Counted from the first letter of the stretch, positions 16,001 through 22,718 are shown. The stretch: 56,770 bases of DNA from Streptomyces sp. ISL-12 (GCF_018614415.1 NZ_JAGGOO010000122.1:1-56770), one strand, 5' to 3'. Made by a program: numbers and translations. The notes: generated by a model from the sequence alone, not told the origin.

Positions 16001-16875
16001 GCGTCACCGTCGGCCGCGTCGAAGCCGAGGACGGCGCCGGTGTCGGTGCCGTCCTGCGCGGTGGCGTCGGTGAGCTTGCCGTCGCCGCCCCAGGTCTTCA
16101 GGGACGTCACCGGCACGTTGGTGGTGGCGTGGTAGTACATGCGGTACGAGGCGCCGTTGAACGACCCGGCGATGAGGCCGCTGATGGCGGTGGTGCCGTC
16201 CGCCTGCTCCGTCGCGTCCAGGGTGGCGCGGGTGCGGCTGGTGAAGTTGTTGGCGAGGTCCAGCACCAGTTGGGGCTTCGCCCCGGCGGGGAAGCGGTAC
16301 CGCTCCAGCGCGGTGCGCGTCGTCGCCGTCATCTCGGCGTCGATGGTCCCGGCGGAGGCGTCGAGGCCGACCTGGTAGTAGCCGGGCGTCGCGGTCTCGT
16401 CGTCGTGGCTGTAGGCGTGCGCGTAGCTGCTGGTGGCCGGGCGGCTGCCGTACTCCTCGGAGGTCGGCACGACCAGCAGGTCACCACCGCCGCCGGAGCC
16501 GCCGACGCCGTCGAGGTTCGTCGCGGTGAACCCGGCGATGTGGTCCTCGTTGTAGTCGTACCCCGAGTGGTTGCGGTTCGGCGTGGTCATCGGGTTGACC
16601 TTGGCGAGCCCGTGCGGGGCCTGGGCACCCGGGAGGTCGTTGCCGTCGTCACCGGCGGTGGAGACGAAGGGGTCGACGAGGGCGGTGTAGTCCTTGCCGC
16701 CGGGCGCCGCCTGCGGGGCGGCTACGGCCGTGGCGGTGGTGCCGGTCAGGGCGGCCAGGGCGAGGGCGCCGGCGAGCAGGGTGGCGGTGAACTTCGTCCT
16801 TTGCGTGGATCTTGTGGGCCTTATGGATCTTGTGGGCCTTACAGGTCTTGTGGGTCTTGTGGGTCTTATGGACAC
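10003..16875 (-). CDS. Secreted GH92 alpha-mannosidase / PAP2 phosphatase fusion, multidomain
   Basis: About 2290 residues from GTG 16875 (GGAGAGG four bases upstream). A long basic n-region of RPT repeats precedes a signal peptide ending AVAA. GH92 spans about 60-800: PGAQAPHGLAKVNP, GVGGSGGGGD, GTLWQYHWYD, ANEIDLQAPYLFNY (likely acid Glu, about 630) and MDNDAGTMS (base Asp, about 706). Then come a FIVAR-like stretch, three CBM6-like beta domains (about 1015-1450), two FIVAR repeats, two FN3 domains (about 1595-1775), a PAP2 acid phosphatase (about 1790-2130: KEHYDYPRP, YPSGH, NRIVLGFHYPLD) and a cadherin-like end. Usual GH92 proteins lack a phosphatase. The pairing suggests attack on phosphorylated mannans, such as yeast glycans; this is inference. 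Confidence 0.92.
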   Translation of the reverse strand: MSIRPTRPTRPVRPTRSIRPTRSTQRTKFTATLLAGALALAALTGTTATAVAAPQAAPGGKDYTALVDPFVSTAGDDGNDLPGAQAPHGLAKVNPMTTPNRNHSGYDYNEDHIAGFTATNLDGVGGSGGGGDLLVVPTSEEYGSRPATSSYAHAYSHDDETATPGYYQVGLDASAGTIDAEMTATTRTALERYRFPAGAKPQLVLDLANNFTSRTRATLDATEQADGTTAISGLIAGSFNGASYRMYYHATTNVPVTSLKTWGGDGKLTDATAQDGTDTGAVLGFDAADGDAIELRITLSPVSAEQAATDQADEVGDLTFDQARERTKAEWNRTLGTVAVQASRTADPDSTLTKQFYTHLYRMYALPVNATSTSGTYRGVDGAVHKANGFTYYDSWSSWDDFRKFSVEAYIDPAAYRDMVQSAVILFADAHTAGKSLGSLTHSVPTVRWERLAVVIADALSKGYDDFDRLDEAYPALKSYVGYYTGTQLRQGYIAEDPGTTVQRGYDQWALAVIADALGKDEDAKKLRTQSTMAIDNLVKSGAWTAADGTEVGLLTPREADGDWQSVDHEKFEAAKLYQGTLWQYHWYDAYDMDGLIEAMGGEKAGRAAMLHMFGEDSDADDGSTMLHSNANEIDLQAPYLFNYVGEPSLTQKWVRSIYTKETWNRYIATGSTNEAPSSGGEFTPPVKTKVYELAPDGFLPTMDNDAGTMSTMFVAAALGLFPVTAGSSQFQIGSPFFDSTTITYGNGSTFTVKAGGVSDSNYYVQRATLNGKRFDNTWLDYSQIIAGGTLDFTMGAKPSSWGAKTDPAYSLSTSTDDGDGGTNAGKSVLSARPATVATAADGTVDDSVRLTLSGKAAFAARKGTSLTRTGAASVTGLPEGVTADLRVTGSRTATLKFSGSTDTDVRVGLTFRDAAFARKVPASSVTGTGVSVTDPLVVSAAAVRREALGTLTDQAALVRSGSYSDGSWTVFRTALERARTVLADTDSVTGTLMAAHDTLQSAIDALTLDEGGYAVLQAEDPDQKEGPSLVSEAYYSDGDLGGVTEGSWVRYIGLDFGGVAPRSLSVRYANSQATSAKPSSVDIHAGDADGPVVATVSLPGTGGWQYYTTVRAAVTDPDALLDASGVTFVFHAPAGQQWVSNFDWFQFSPYDTPSSGGTTTLATLTAPNATATGDGSLPLKLTGGVFENVTNGAWAEWKDTDLGDGADTVTVSYDKPQSRAASDSHIELHLGAKDGERSVDIPLDHTGSGWGTVATTSVQLDPDVFTGVQDVYATFVSSTQTDAQPYVANVYSLSLTRSADAPAVLDATAWRANSGGGLKSETATWSDAGSATSLGGTYDGAWLDYGDIDFGSSSKNTVTLTYVNNSARCGTGSAVQLYLDSFDADNPGTPYATVPLPVTGSSWSSGGTTSLALPKAVTGPHTVYLRLTTTADSSHPYVANLGRLTFSHVEAPAETDTTALSKAIEQYEGLAGDADRYGTVDFGVYERELAAARDLLAAADQATQLEADTRTRSLTLAAKQLTPLPRLKLEDLVTTASALTDARYTDTTWEAFTTALTAARSALADDAATDETLTTRYQALDQAVSALKTKRKTAPTAPDAVSATASGTSVTVTWAAPEDDGGSAVTGYEMTLSGGHQVRIKDPETRATTFTQLKSGTSYTARVRALNAVGASERSAATQPVVTGDSKPQAPTVTAVVTDGKQVRVNWRPAGDGGHPLIGYTVTLDDGTTARVPGTADTALLTTGGKAKTHTATVTAVTLAGTSDEPGATATAASGDPAAYEPSPFPDETLDAAYPSDSWPATDDGSDWFNNLLSGIDDLGTGILGAETATDALTAENDAIAVRINNAATQAQVDRAEVDAASSGTVTMADGLGSRLGEIYLDALKSGDLPKTNALFGRVAKSLDTHDAAKEHYDYPRPYVRLGFVGDGGYVYESQDSGYSGLAGQGSYPSGHTYGGYEAGTILATLLPELAPSILARASEYGDNRIVLGFHYPLDVMGGRMTAQATVAHRWADPEFEKLLAQAHTEMENVLLARCEAKGYGDTLTACAGDPYAGLSTARHIDLYTQRLTYGFSQVGKAGQALQAPSDAAALLTTAFPDLTAEQRTQILEQTATDSGYPLDLTAEGGESWQRINLAAAMAANVVVNADGSVTVTNFSDATQASVADASAITVGGVAIDGFDPDVSTYVVDRPKNGKLPAVGAVTAASGARVKVTAGSSTVSSSAPGFTTRTLTVTSANGAVVRTYTVGFQRTDRDHRSAAAGGAHGDTGGRAGTGTGLWSPAREWEGGLS
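16810..16872 (-). repeat. Seven 9-bp tandem units encoding the N-terminal RPT repeat
   Basis: On the + strand the units are TCTTGTGGG, CCTTATGGA, TCTTGTGGG, CCTTACAGG, TCTTGTGGG, TCTTGTGGG and TCTTATGGA. Read on the minus strand they encode Arg-Pro-Thr type triplets directly after the start, using AGA, AGG and ATA codons that are rare in this genome. The block is far less GC-rich than its surroundings. It extends the basic part of the signal peptide and may slow early translation or vary in copy number. Confidence 0.85.
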
Positions 16876-16923
16876 GGAACCTCTCCAGCATCGCGATGTA
16901 CGCGCACGCTCGGGCCCCGTCGG

Positions 16924-16935
16924 GACAACGTTGTC
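16924..16935. promoter_or_regulatory. Palindromic operator, LacI-like
   Basis: GACAACGTTGTC is a perfect 12-bp palindrome about 50 bases upstream of the GH92-PAP2 start codon. Its size, central CG and symmetry resemble LacI-family operators that control glycoside hydrolase genes. No LacI gene is in the window, so the regulator would be elsewhere. Confidence 0.55.
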
Positions 16936-17214
16936 ACCACCACTGCCACCGCCGCGTGCACAACTTCCGTCATCAGATACGGAGTAGTCGTACAACGGGG
17001 AAACAGTGTTCGTACAGGGGGGTTCAGCTACTGAGCCGACCTCTCCGATGGTCGGTCCCTGGCCGACCAGGCGGCGGCGTCAGTCCAGGACCGACTGCTT
17101 CGAGTGCGGCCACGACCTCGTGGCCGATGGCTGCCGTGGTCCCGGGCGAGCCGTCGAAGCCGCCGTGGAGGAGCATCAGTCCTCGGCCGGCTGCTGCAGA
17201 GTCCGTGCACTGGG

Positions 17215-17622
17215 TGTGTCACCTCCTTCCCGCCGTCGTAGCCGCGTGAGGCGGCCGGGACCGTCGCGGCGGCCCGCACCGACGGTGCGTCGATGATTCC
17301 CGCCGTGGGCTCGGCCTCACGGCCCTCGCGCTCACGGGCCTTCCCGCGCAGCCGGTCGTGGAACCCGGTGATCAGCCCGCGCTCGCGCCAGCGGCGGAAG
17401 AAGGCGTGAACCCGGCCCCAGTCAGGGAAGTCCGCGGGCATCGCCCGCCAGGGGATCCCGTCCGCGACCAGGCAGCGGACCGCGTCCAGCAGCTGGCGAT
17501 GGCAGTAGCCCTCGGGCTGCCCGCCCCGGCCCTTCAGCGCCCTTCAGCCAGGCCGGCACCGGCAGCAGCGGTCGGATGGCCGCCCACTCCGCGTCCGTCA
17601 TGTCCGACGGATACCGGCGCAC
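17215..17622 (-). pseudogene. IS5-type transposase remnant
   Basis: The N-terminal half of an IS5/IS1647-like transposase: VRRYPSDMTDAEWAAI, PADFPDWGRVHAFFRRW, then GIIDAPSVRAAATVPAASRG ending at YDGGKEV, where homology stops. A near-perfect 10-bp duplication (ctgaagggcg/ctgaagggcc on the minus strand, about 17531-17553) shifts the frame after PVPAWLKG. The C-terminal catalytic part is missing, so the element is dead. The DNA downstream of the break (17028-17214) encodes nothing recognisable in the minus frames. Confidence 0.8.
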
Positions 17623-18260
17623 CCGGTCGGGACGATCGGCTGCGTTGCCGTACACGTGCGTGAGGCAATCACACGACGGCGCAGCCGAGTTGAACCGGAC
17701 GGGCTCGGACGCGTACAACAACGTCACCAGGGCCTCCCGGTACTGCTCGGTCGGAATCGCATCCCCGAGCTACCGAGAGGCCCTGTCTTCATGCACGCAC
17801 AACGGGGAGATCACCCCAGCGGGGAACCTGTTCGACCCGCACATTCCATGATCGGTTGAGATACAGCTTCGAGGTAGCCGACCATGTGTCAATGAAGTCG
17901 ATCCGCCTCTGGTGGTCAGACGGGAACAAGGCCGCAGCGGCGGTCAGAGAGGCGCCGAGCACCGTTGCGGATGGCCGACGCGGTCAAGCCTGTTCCGGCC
18001 ATCCCTTATACGGGTCCAGACGCCGGCGCGGCGGCCTCGGGGCGTGGTCGGTGAGGTCTTTTGGTTGGCGGCCCGGGGTCTCCTGGACGTGGATCTTCAC
18101 CTCGCCGTCGACCGGCGGCCTCTCGACAACCAGTGTGCCGGTGCCGGCCTCGGGCACGTCCCGGGAGCTTCGTGACTACTTCAACCGTTGGCGGATGCGT
18201 TGCCGTGCCCAGAGCGCCGAGACCGTGGGCACGATCGCGGCGTTCATCGCGGCCGGAGGC
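17623..18260. other. Non-coding scar region with IS-flank character
   Basis: About 640 bases between a dead transposase and the NmrA-like gene. AGGGCCTCCCGGT at 17729-17741 and ACCGAGAGGCCCT at 17772-17784 form a 13-bp inverted repeat (12 of 13). Codon use is not that of a Streptomyces gene in any full-length frame. A stretch at about 18165-18255 (+) reads like a short coding remnant (LRDYFNRWRMRC, TVGTIAAFIAA), but I do not recognise it. Likely leftovers of insertions and deletions. Confidence 0.4.
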
Positions 18261-19148
18261 TCAGGAACCAGCCACGTTCGTGGGCGCGGTCCAGCCGGTA
18301 GCTCGGATCCACTCAACCAGGTCCAGGGTGGCCGGCTCGATCGAGCTCACCACCGCGAGGTCCGAAGGTTCCGCCGCCTTCGCGAACTCGCGGAACATCG
18401 CCTTGTCGAGGTCGGTGGGAAGCACGCTCAACGGGAGGGCCTCGTACCGTGCCGGGAGCCCGGCGCGCGCGCCGAACGCCGCGGCGATCTGGGGGCCCGT
18501 CAGCTCGTCGCCGACGAGCTCGACGGCTCCGCCGGGCGCCTCCGCGGTGTCGAGCAGGAGCGCGGCGGCGACCCGGCCGATGTCCCTGACCGAGATCATC
18601 TTCAGGGCGACGTCCTCCGGCAGCGGCAGCCTCAGCACGATCTCCCCATGCTCCAGGCTCGGTGCCATCACGCTCGCGAAGTTCTCCATGAAGGCGGTCG
18701 CGCGAACCATCGAGGCCCTCAGGCCGGACTTCCTCAGGTGCTCCTCGATCCAGTGCTTCGAGTCGTGGTGCGGCACACCCGACTCCCGGTCCGCTCCGAA
18801 GACCGAGTTGAACACGACGTGCGGGACGTCCGCCTCGACCGCCGCGTCGACGAGCGCGGTACCGATGCGGATCTCCGCCTCGACCTCTTCGAGGCTGTTC
18901 GCCTCCGGGGTCATGAAGTAGAACCCCTCGACCGTCGCCAGCGCGGCGGCCAGCGACGCCGGGTCGTCGGTCCGGATGGCCGCCAGCTCGACGCCGCGGG
19001 CGGCCAGCGCCTGAGCCCGGTCGGACTGCGGGTTGCGGACCAAGGCCCGCACCCGCGCCTTGTGGTCCAGCAGCGCGTCGACCACCGCCCCGCCCTGTTG
19101 CCCCGTCGCGCCGAAGACTGCGATCGTGCCGGCCGTCTGTGTGCTCAT
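18261..19148 (-). CDS. NmrA-like NAD(P)-binding protein
   Basis: A protein of 295 residues. The N-terminal Rossmann motif is VFGATGQQGGAVVDAL, then RALVRNPQS, the NmrA-typical GFYFMTPEA and VVFNSVFGADRESGVPHHDSK, where SDR-like active-site residues would lie but the YxxxK pattern is absent. The ATG at 19148 has AAGGGTGG upstream; the alternative GTG nine bases earlier would sit on that site. Members of the family are atypical SDRs that either reduce quinones or act as redox sensors. It lies downstream of a MarR gene, with two MarR-type palindromes just before it, so it is probably the regulated target. Confidence 0.88.
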   Translation of the reverse strand: MSTQTAGTIAVFGATGQQGGAVVDALLDHKARVRALVRNPQSDRAQALAARGVELAAIRTDDPASLAAALATVEGFYFMTPEANSLEEVEAEIRIGTALVDAAVEADVPHVVFNSVFGADRESGVPHHDSKHWIEEHLRKSGLRASMVRATAFMENFASVMAPSLEHGEIVLRLPLPEDVALKMISVRDIGRVAAALLLDTAEAPGGAVELVGDELTGPQIAAAFGARAGLPARYEALPLSVLPTDLDKAMFREFAKAAEPSDLAVVSSIEPATLDLVEWIRATGWTAPTNVAGS

Positions 19149-19166
19149 CGCTGCCACCCTTCACTA

Positions 19167-19205
19167 GTTCATGGCATGAACGAAACTAGTTCACGCCATG
19201 AACTA
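19167..19205. promoter_or_regulatory. Two MarR-type palindromic operators
   Basis: GTTCATGGCATGAAC (19167-19181) is a palindrome around one central base. TAGTTCACGCCATGAACTA (19187-19205) has perfect 7-bp arms. They share the TTCA/TGAA half-sites and sit 20-60 bases upstream of the NmrA-like start. The cognate regulator is most likely the MarR protein encoded just upstream. Confidence 0.65.
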
Positions 19206-19231
19206 CGTCAAGGTGCGGGTGCAGCGGGACC

Positions 19232-19672
19232 TCACGGTGTGATGGGTTGGTTCGAGGTGGGCGAAGAGAGGTCCGAGGTGTCCACGATGGCGGTGGCCAA
19301 GCGCTCAAAGTCGCGCTGGTCGTCGGCGTCGAGATTCCTCGCGATCTCGGGCAGGCGCTTGGCGACCTCGGCGTAAACGGCCTCGGCGAGCACCTTCCCC
19401 GTGGGCGTCACACTGAGCATGACGACCCGTCGGTCCTGCGCCGAGCTCGCCCGCCCGACCAACTCGCGCCGCGCGGTGCGATCGACCAGCTGGCTCAATG
19501 CGTTCTTGGTCATACCCAACGACGCGGCGAGGTCAGCCATCTGCCGCGGCTCGTTCCTGACTGCGCAGAGCAGCGTGGCCTGCGAAGGGGTCAGGTCGAA
19601 CTCGACGCAGATCTGCGCGTACTTGCGTTGAATCACAACCGAGAGCCAGAAGAGCTTGTCGCCATAGTCCAC
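19232..19672 (-). CDS. MarR-family transcriptional regulator
   Basis: A protein of 146 residues. The winged HTH is clear: LTPSQATLLCAVRNEPRQMADLA, LGMTKNALSQLVDR and the wing RASSAQDRRVVMLSVTPTG. The GTG at 19672 follows GGAGGAGG and puts the dimerisation helix (YGDKLFWLSVVIQRKYAQ) at the N-terminus; longer frames add a segment without domain. It shares its strand with the NmrA-like gene 83 bases downstream, whose promoter has two palindromes. It probably represses that gene in response to a small phenolic or oxidant; this is inference. Confidence 0.9.
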   Translation of the reverse strand: MDYGDKLFWLSVVIQRKYAQICVEFDLTPSQATLLCAVRNEPRQMADLAASLGMTKNALSQLVDRTARRELVGRASSAQDRRVVMLSVTPTGKVLAEAVYAEVAKRLPEIARNLDADDQRDFERLATAIVDTSDLSSPTSNQPITP

Positions 19673-19873
19673 GCCGGCCTCCTCCGTCCGATGGCGAACG
19701 ATCAGCCTACTCGTCGCGGGCCGGCAGACCACGTCGCCACTCACCAGGAGATGTACACCTGTGCGAGACCGGCCTTGCACTCCTACCCCGACCACTTCCA
19801 TCGACTGACCCTGTCCCTTCACCCTCAGGTGGCGCCTCTACCGGCGCGCGACGGGTCGCGCGCCGGTGCCATG

Positions 19874-19927
19874 TCACTTCTGTGCCGCATCGAGGGTGGG
19901 GTAGTCGGTGTATCCGGTGTTGTTGCC
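19874..19927 (-). pseudogene. 3' remnant of an Old Yellow Enzyme-type oxidoreductase
   Basis: The minus strand reads GNNTGYTDYPTLDAAQK followed by a stop. This is the conserved C-terminal end of NADH:flavin oxidoreductases of the OYE family (GYTDYPTL). Homology stops after about 18 codons, so only the tail survives. Because it is so short, the assignment rests on one motif. Confidence 0.5.
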
Positions 19928-20194
19928 GCTTGCCGCGCTTCCACCGCGCCCCTGCCGGTCACGAAGTGCTCGGTGCTCACCGACCAACCCGTAGGGCTCC
20001 CCGCGATTTCGAGGCAGCCCGACAGCCACCCCCGGACACAACCCCCGTCACGAAAAACGTGAACACTTCCTACCTCATCGCCCTCCCCTCGCTCATTTGA
20101 GCGCCTTCCTGACATTCACTCCCCACCTGCTCACGTTTTCCGGCGATGGGTGTCTCGACATGACCAGCGTGGGGATGCCCGCCTTGGGCCGGTC
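19928..20194. other. Intergenic scar, no gene seen
   Basis: About 270 bases between the OYE tail and a transposase tail. No frame shows a domain or sustained Streptomyces codon bias. It contains a relatively AT-rich stretch around 20055-20100. I see no promoter or repeat that I can defend. Confidence 0.35.
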
Positions 20195-20495
20195 TTATCC
20201 GGCAAGCGCGAGGTTGTGGAGGCGGGCTATGCCAAGCATGGCGTAACGGACGCGGTCCCTCTGCAATCGGCAGTCGCGGAGGATCTTCCAGCTCTTCATG
20301 CGGGAGAAGGGTCCTCGACGCGGGCACGGACCTTGCGGTGAGAGCGGTCGTGCTCTTCTCTTCTTTCCATGCCGGGAGCCCGGCCTGACCGGGTCCGCGG
20401 CGGTGCGGGATCACCAGGACAGCGCCACGGTAGCCGCCATCGGCGATCACCGTGGCGCCGCCGACGACGGCCTTCGCCCCGGACAGCTCCCACGC
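20195..20495 (-). pseudogene. DDE transposase C-terminal remnant (IS5-like)
   Basis: Minus-strand reading in pieces: VIADGGYRGAVLVIPHRRG (the middle DDE Asp region), PAWKEE, then in another frame SHRKVRARVE, then in a third MKSWKILRDCRL, YAMLGIARLHNLALAG and stop at 20195. Two frameshifts separate the pieces: a small duplication in the GAAGAG run at about 20355-20370 and a lost base after the VRARVE block. The 5' part is replaced by a fragment of an XRE gene. Clearly inactive. Confidence 0.8.
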
Positions 20496-20640
20496 CGGGC
20501 CGCCCAGCGTCTCCCCCTTCTCCATCTTGCCGAACAGGGACCAGCCCCAGCCCAGCCACTGCCCGAGCCGCCGCAGGCTCAGCCCGCTCTTGGCCCGCAG
20601 GGCCCTCAGCCCCTCCGCGAAACGCCGACGCGGTTCCTGA
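20496..20640 (-). pseudogene. XRE-type HTH gene fragment fused to the IS remnant
   Basis: The minus frame reads FAEGLRALRAKSGLSLRRLG, then WSLFGKMEKGETLGGP. This is the first half of an XRE/Cro HTH domain as found in Streptomyces regulators. It joins in frame to the transposase fragment at about 20495, so it is a junction product and not a regulator. No other part of the regulator is nearby. Confidence 0.6.
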
Positions 20641-20719
20641 CTGCGGCCGGTGACGAAGGCGTGGAAGGCTCGGAACGCACCCCGGGCCGCGGGGAACCAG
20701 CCCCAGCGCGACCGGGTGC

Positions 20720-20871
20720 CGTAACGACAGATCCCGTACGACCGGACAGACAAGGACACCGACGACCGCGACGGCCAGGCCCGCTACGCGCTCGTCCACC
20801 TCGGGGTGTGCTCCGCCCCCGTCGCCCGCATGCTCGCGGATGTGATCCTCAAGGGGATCGCGGGGACCTGA
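20720..20871 (+). pseudogene. Unidentified 3' gene remnant
   Basis: The + frame reads ARYALVHLGVCSAPVARMLA then DVILKGIAGT and stop at 20869-20871. The helix-like, well-biased codons suggest the tail of a real protein, but there is no start or upstream part; the 5' side is IS/XRE debris. I do not recognise the family. Confidence 0.3.
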
Positions 20872-20948
20872 GCGTCGACCCCACGATCTGCCCAGCACCT
20901 GTGACGCACGTCTCAGGAACCCGCCAGACCGGTCGGACATCAATCCAC

Positions 20949-21605
20949 GTGACTCACTCAACCCCCGCCCGCCTCCGCGAAGGCGACCCTGCCGCGCTCG
21001 CCGAGGCGTTCCGGGAACACGCTGACGCCGTGTACCGCCATGCCCTGTGGTCCACGGGCAACTGGGCCACGGCCGAGGACGTCGTCTCCCTCACCTACCT
21101 GGAGGCGTGGCGCTCGCGCGAGCGGCTGCGCCCGGAGGAGACCGACAGTCTGCGCCCGTGGCTCCTGGGCATCGCCACCAACGTCCTGCGCAACACGGCC
21201 CGTTCCGTCCGGCGGCACCGCAGGGCCCTGGCCCGGATGCCGCGCTCGGACACCGTCCCGGACTTCGCCGAGGAGGTGACCGGGCGGCTGGCGGACGCCG
21301 AACAACTGGCGGCGGCCAAGGCGGCGCTGGAGGGACTGCGGCGCGCCGAGCGCGAGGTGTTCACCCTGTGCGTCTGGGGCGGGCTGGACTACGCGTCCGC
21401 CGCCGAGGCCCTGGGGATACCCGTCGGCACCGTGCGCTCCCGGCTGTCCCGCGCCCGCGCCAAGCTGCGCGACTCCGTAGGGCACCCGGCCGCCCGGCGC
21501 GACGACACACAGGGCGCACCCGGCCGGGAACCCCCCGGAGGCAGCGGACAAATACAGCACGTAGACGGCATTCTGGCTCGAACCACCCAGGAGAACCTCG
21601 CATGA
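20949..21605 (+). CDS. ECF-type RNA polymerase sigma factor
   Basis: A protein of 218 residues. Region 2 has AFREHADAVYRHALW, ATAEDVVSLTYLEAWRSRERL and RPWLLGIATNVLRN. Region 4 has LEGLRRAEREVFTLCVWGGL, YASAAEALGIPVGTVRSRLSRARAKL, the typical sigma-4 HTH. The GTG at 20949 is the first reasonable start; the ribosome-binding site is weak. Upstream at 20916-20920 there is GGAAC, as in ECF -35 elements, but no clear -10. The stop overlaps the next gene (ATGA), which encodes the likely membrane partner, so the pair is coupled. Confidence 0.93.
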   Translation: MTHSTPARLREGDPAALAEAFREHADAVYRHALWSTGNWATAEDVVSLTYLEAWRSRERLRPEETDSLRPWLLGIATNVLRNTARSVRRHRRALARMPRSDTVPDFAEEVTGRLADAEQLAAAKAALEGLRRAEREVFTLCVWGGLDYASAAEALGIPVGTVRSRLSRARAKLRDSVGHPAARRDDTQGAPGREPPGGSGQIQHVDGILARTTQENLA

Positions 21606-22654
21606 ACGCCCTGTTCCGGAACCGTTCCGGCTCCGCCACCCCGTCCTCCCGTCCGGCGGACCCGGCCGACCAGGAGGAAGAGCGGGAGCGGCAGGAGGCC
21701 CGCGACCGCGCCGAACTCGCCGCATTGCGTGCGATGGTCCCGCAGCCCGTCGCCCCCCGGCTCTCGCCCACCCGTCGCGCGGAGCTCGAAGCACATCTGA
21801 TGAACGAGGCCAACGAGACGGCCGCCACGCCACGTTCCGCCACCGGCCGCCCCTCGGCCTTCGGCTGGCTGACGCCCGTGCGGTCGATGTCCCTCGGGGC
21901 GGCTGCCGCCGTGGTCGCGGCGACCATGGCGGGGTTCGCCGTCACCGGCAGCAGCGGTCAGACGGCCGTCGCCGCGCCCGCCCCGCTCAAGGTGGAGAGT
22001 TCCCGGGCCACCGTGCCGCTCGCCACCGTCGCGGAGCGGGCCGCCGCCCTCGCCGACTCCCCCGGCGCCGCGCAGCGCGGCACCCACCGCCGGGAGTGGG
22101 CACTGGGGATGTGGGACGACGGCAAGCACAAGCCGGAGCAGATGCCGGTGATCGAGACCCGTGAGCGCTTCAACGCCGACGGCAGCGGTGAGGTGCAGGA
22201 CCTGGAGGACGGCCGGGTCGTCGACCGTACGCGACTGCCGGCGGGGTCGTGGGAGAAGCTCGCCGAGTACCGGAGCACGCCCCCGACCACCGTCGGCGGC
22301 CTCGCCGACTACCTGGCGGAGGAGAACCCCGACACCCGCGGCAGCGCGTACTGGACGCTGAACTCCGTGGAGGCGCTGCTGCGCGACTGGACGCCCGGCC
22401 CCGCCCAGACGGCCGCGATCGACGGCCTGCTCGCCAAGCAGTCCGGCATCCGTGCCATCGGTCCGGTCAAGGACCGTGTGGGGCGCCAGGGCCAGGCGTA
22501 CGCCGCGGACTTCAAGGGGACGGTGCGGTGGACGATCATCCTCGACGAGCACACCGGACGCATCCTGGGCACAGAGCTCTCCAGCATCAAGACCGACCCG
22601 AAGATGCAGCTCAAGCCCGGTGACGTCGAACAGTACGACGCCTACCTGGACTGA
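21602..22654 (+). CDS. CU044_5270-type membrane protein, ECF sigma partner
   Basis: A protein of 350 residues. A cytoplasmic N-terminus of about 100 residues, rich in Arg/Glu and Pro, is followed by one transmembrane helix (about 101-120: MSLGAAAAVVAATMAGFAV) and an extracytoplasmic domain with RREWALGMWDDG, ETRERFNADGSGEV and GRILGTELSSI. This is the layout of the CU044_5270 family, regularly encoded next to ECF sigma genes in actinomycetes. It probably controls the sigma factor as an anti-sigma-like partner; the classical zinc HxxxCxxC motif is absent. ATG 21602 overlaps the sigma stop. Confidence 0.85.
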   Translation: MNALFRNRSGSATPSSRPADPADQEEERERQEARDRAELAALRAMVPQPVAPRLSPTRRAELEAHLMNEANETAATPRSATGRPSAFGWLTPVRSMSLGAAAAVVAATMAGFAVTGSSGQTAVAAPAPLKVESSRATVPLATVAERAAALADSPGAAQRGTHRREWALGMWDDGKHKPEQMPVIETRERFNADGSGEVQDLEDGRVVDRTRLPAGSWEKLAEYRSTPPTTVGGLADYLAEENPDTRGSAYWTLNSVEALLRDWTPGPAQTAAIDGLLAKQSGIRAIGPVKDRVGRQGQAYAADFKGTVRWTIILDEHTGRILGTELSSIKTDPKMQLKPGDVEQYDAYLD

Positions 22655-22666
22655 GACCGCACACCT

Positions 22667-22695
22667 GCGGCCCGGGGCTTCTGGCGTCGGGCCGC
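22667..22695 (+). terminator. Hairpin after the sigma/partner operon
   Basis: GCGGCCCG at 22667-22674 pairs perfectly with CGGGCCGC at 22688-22695, 13 bases after the stop codon at 22654. Confidence 0.5.
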
Positions 22696-22718
22696 CGCCG
22701 GAGAATTACCGTGGCGCC

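Noticed and set aside
10081..17034. Open frame of 2317 codons on the + strand opposite the GH92-PAP2 gene
   Set aside because: It is the high-GC shadow of the real gene: the protein is Arg/Gly/Val-rich without domains, and the minus strand carries clear catalytic motifs.
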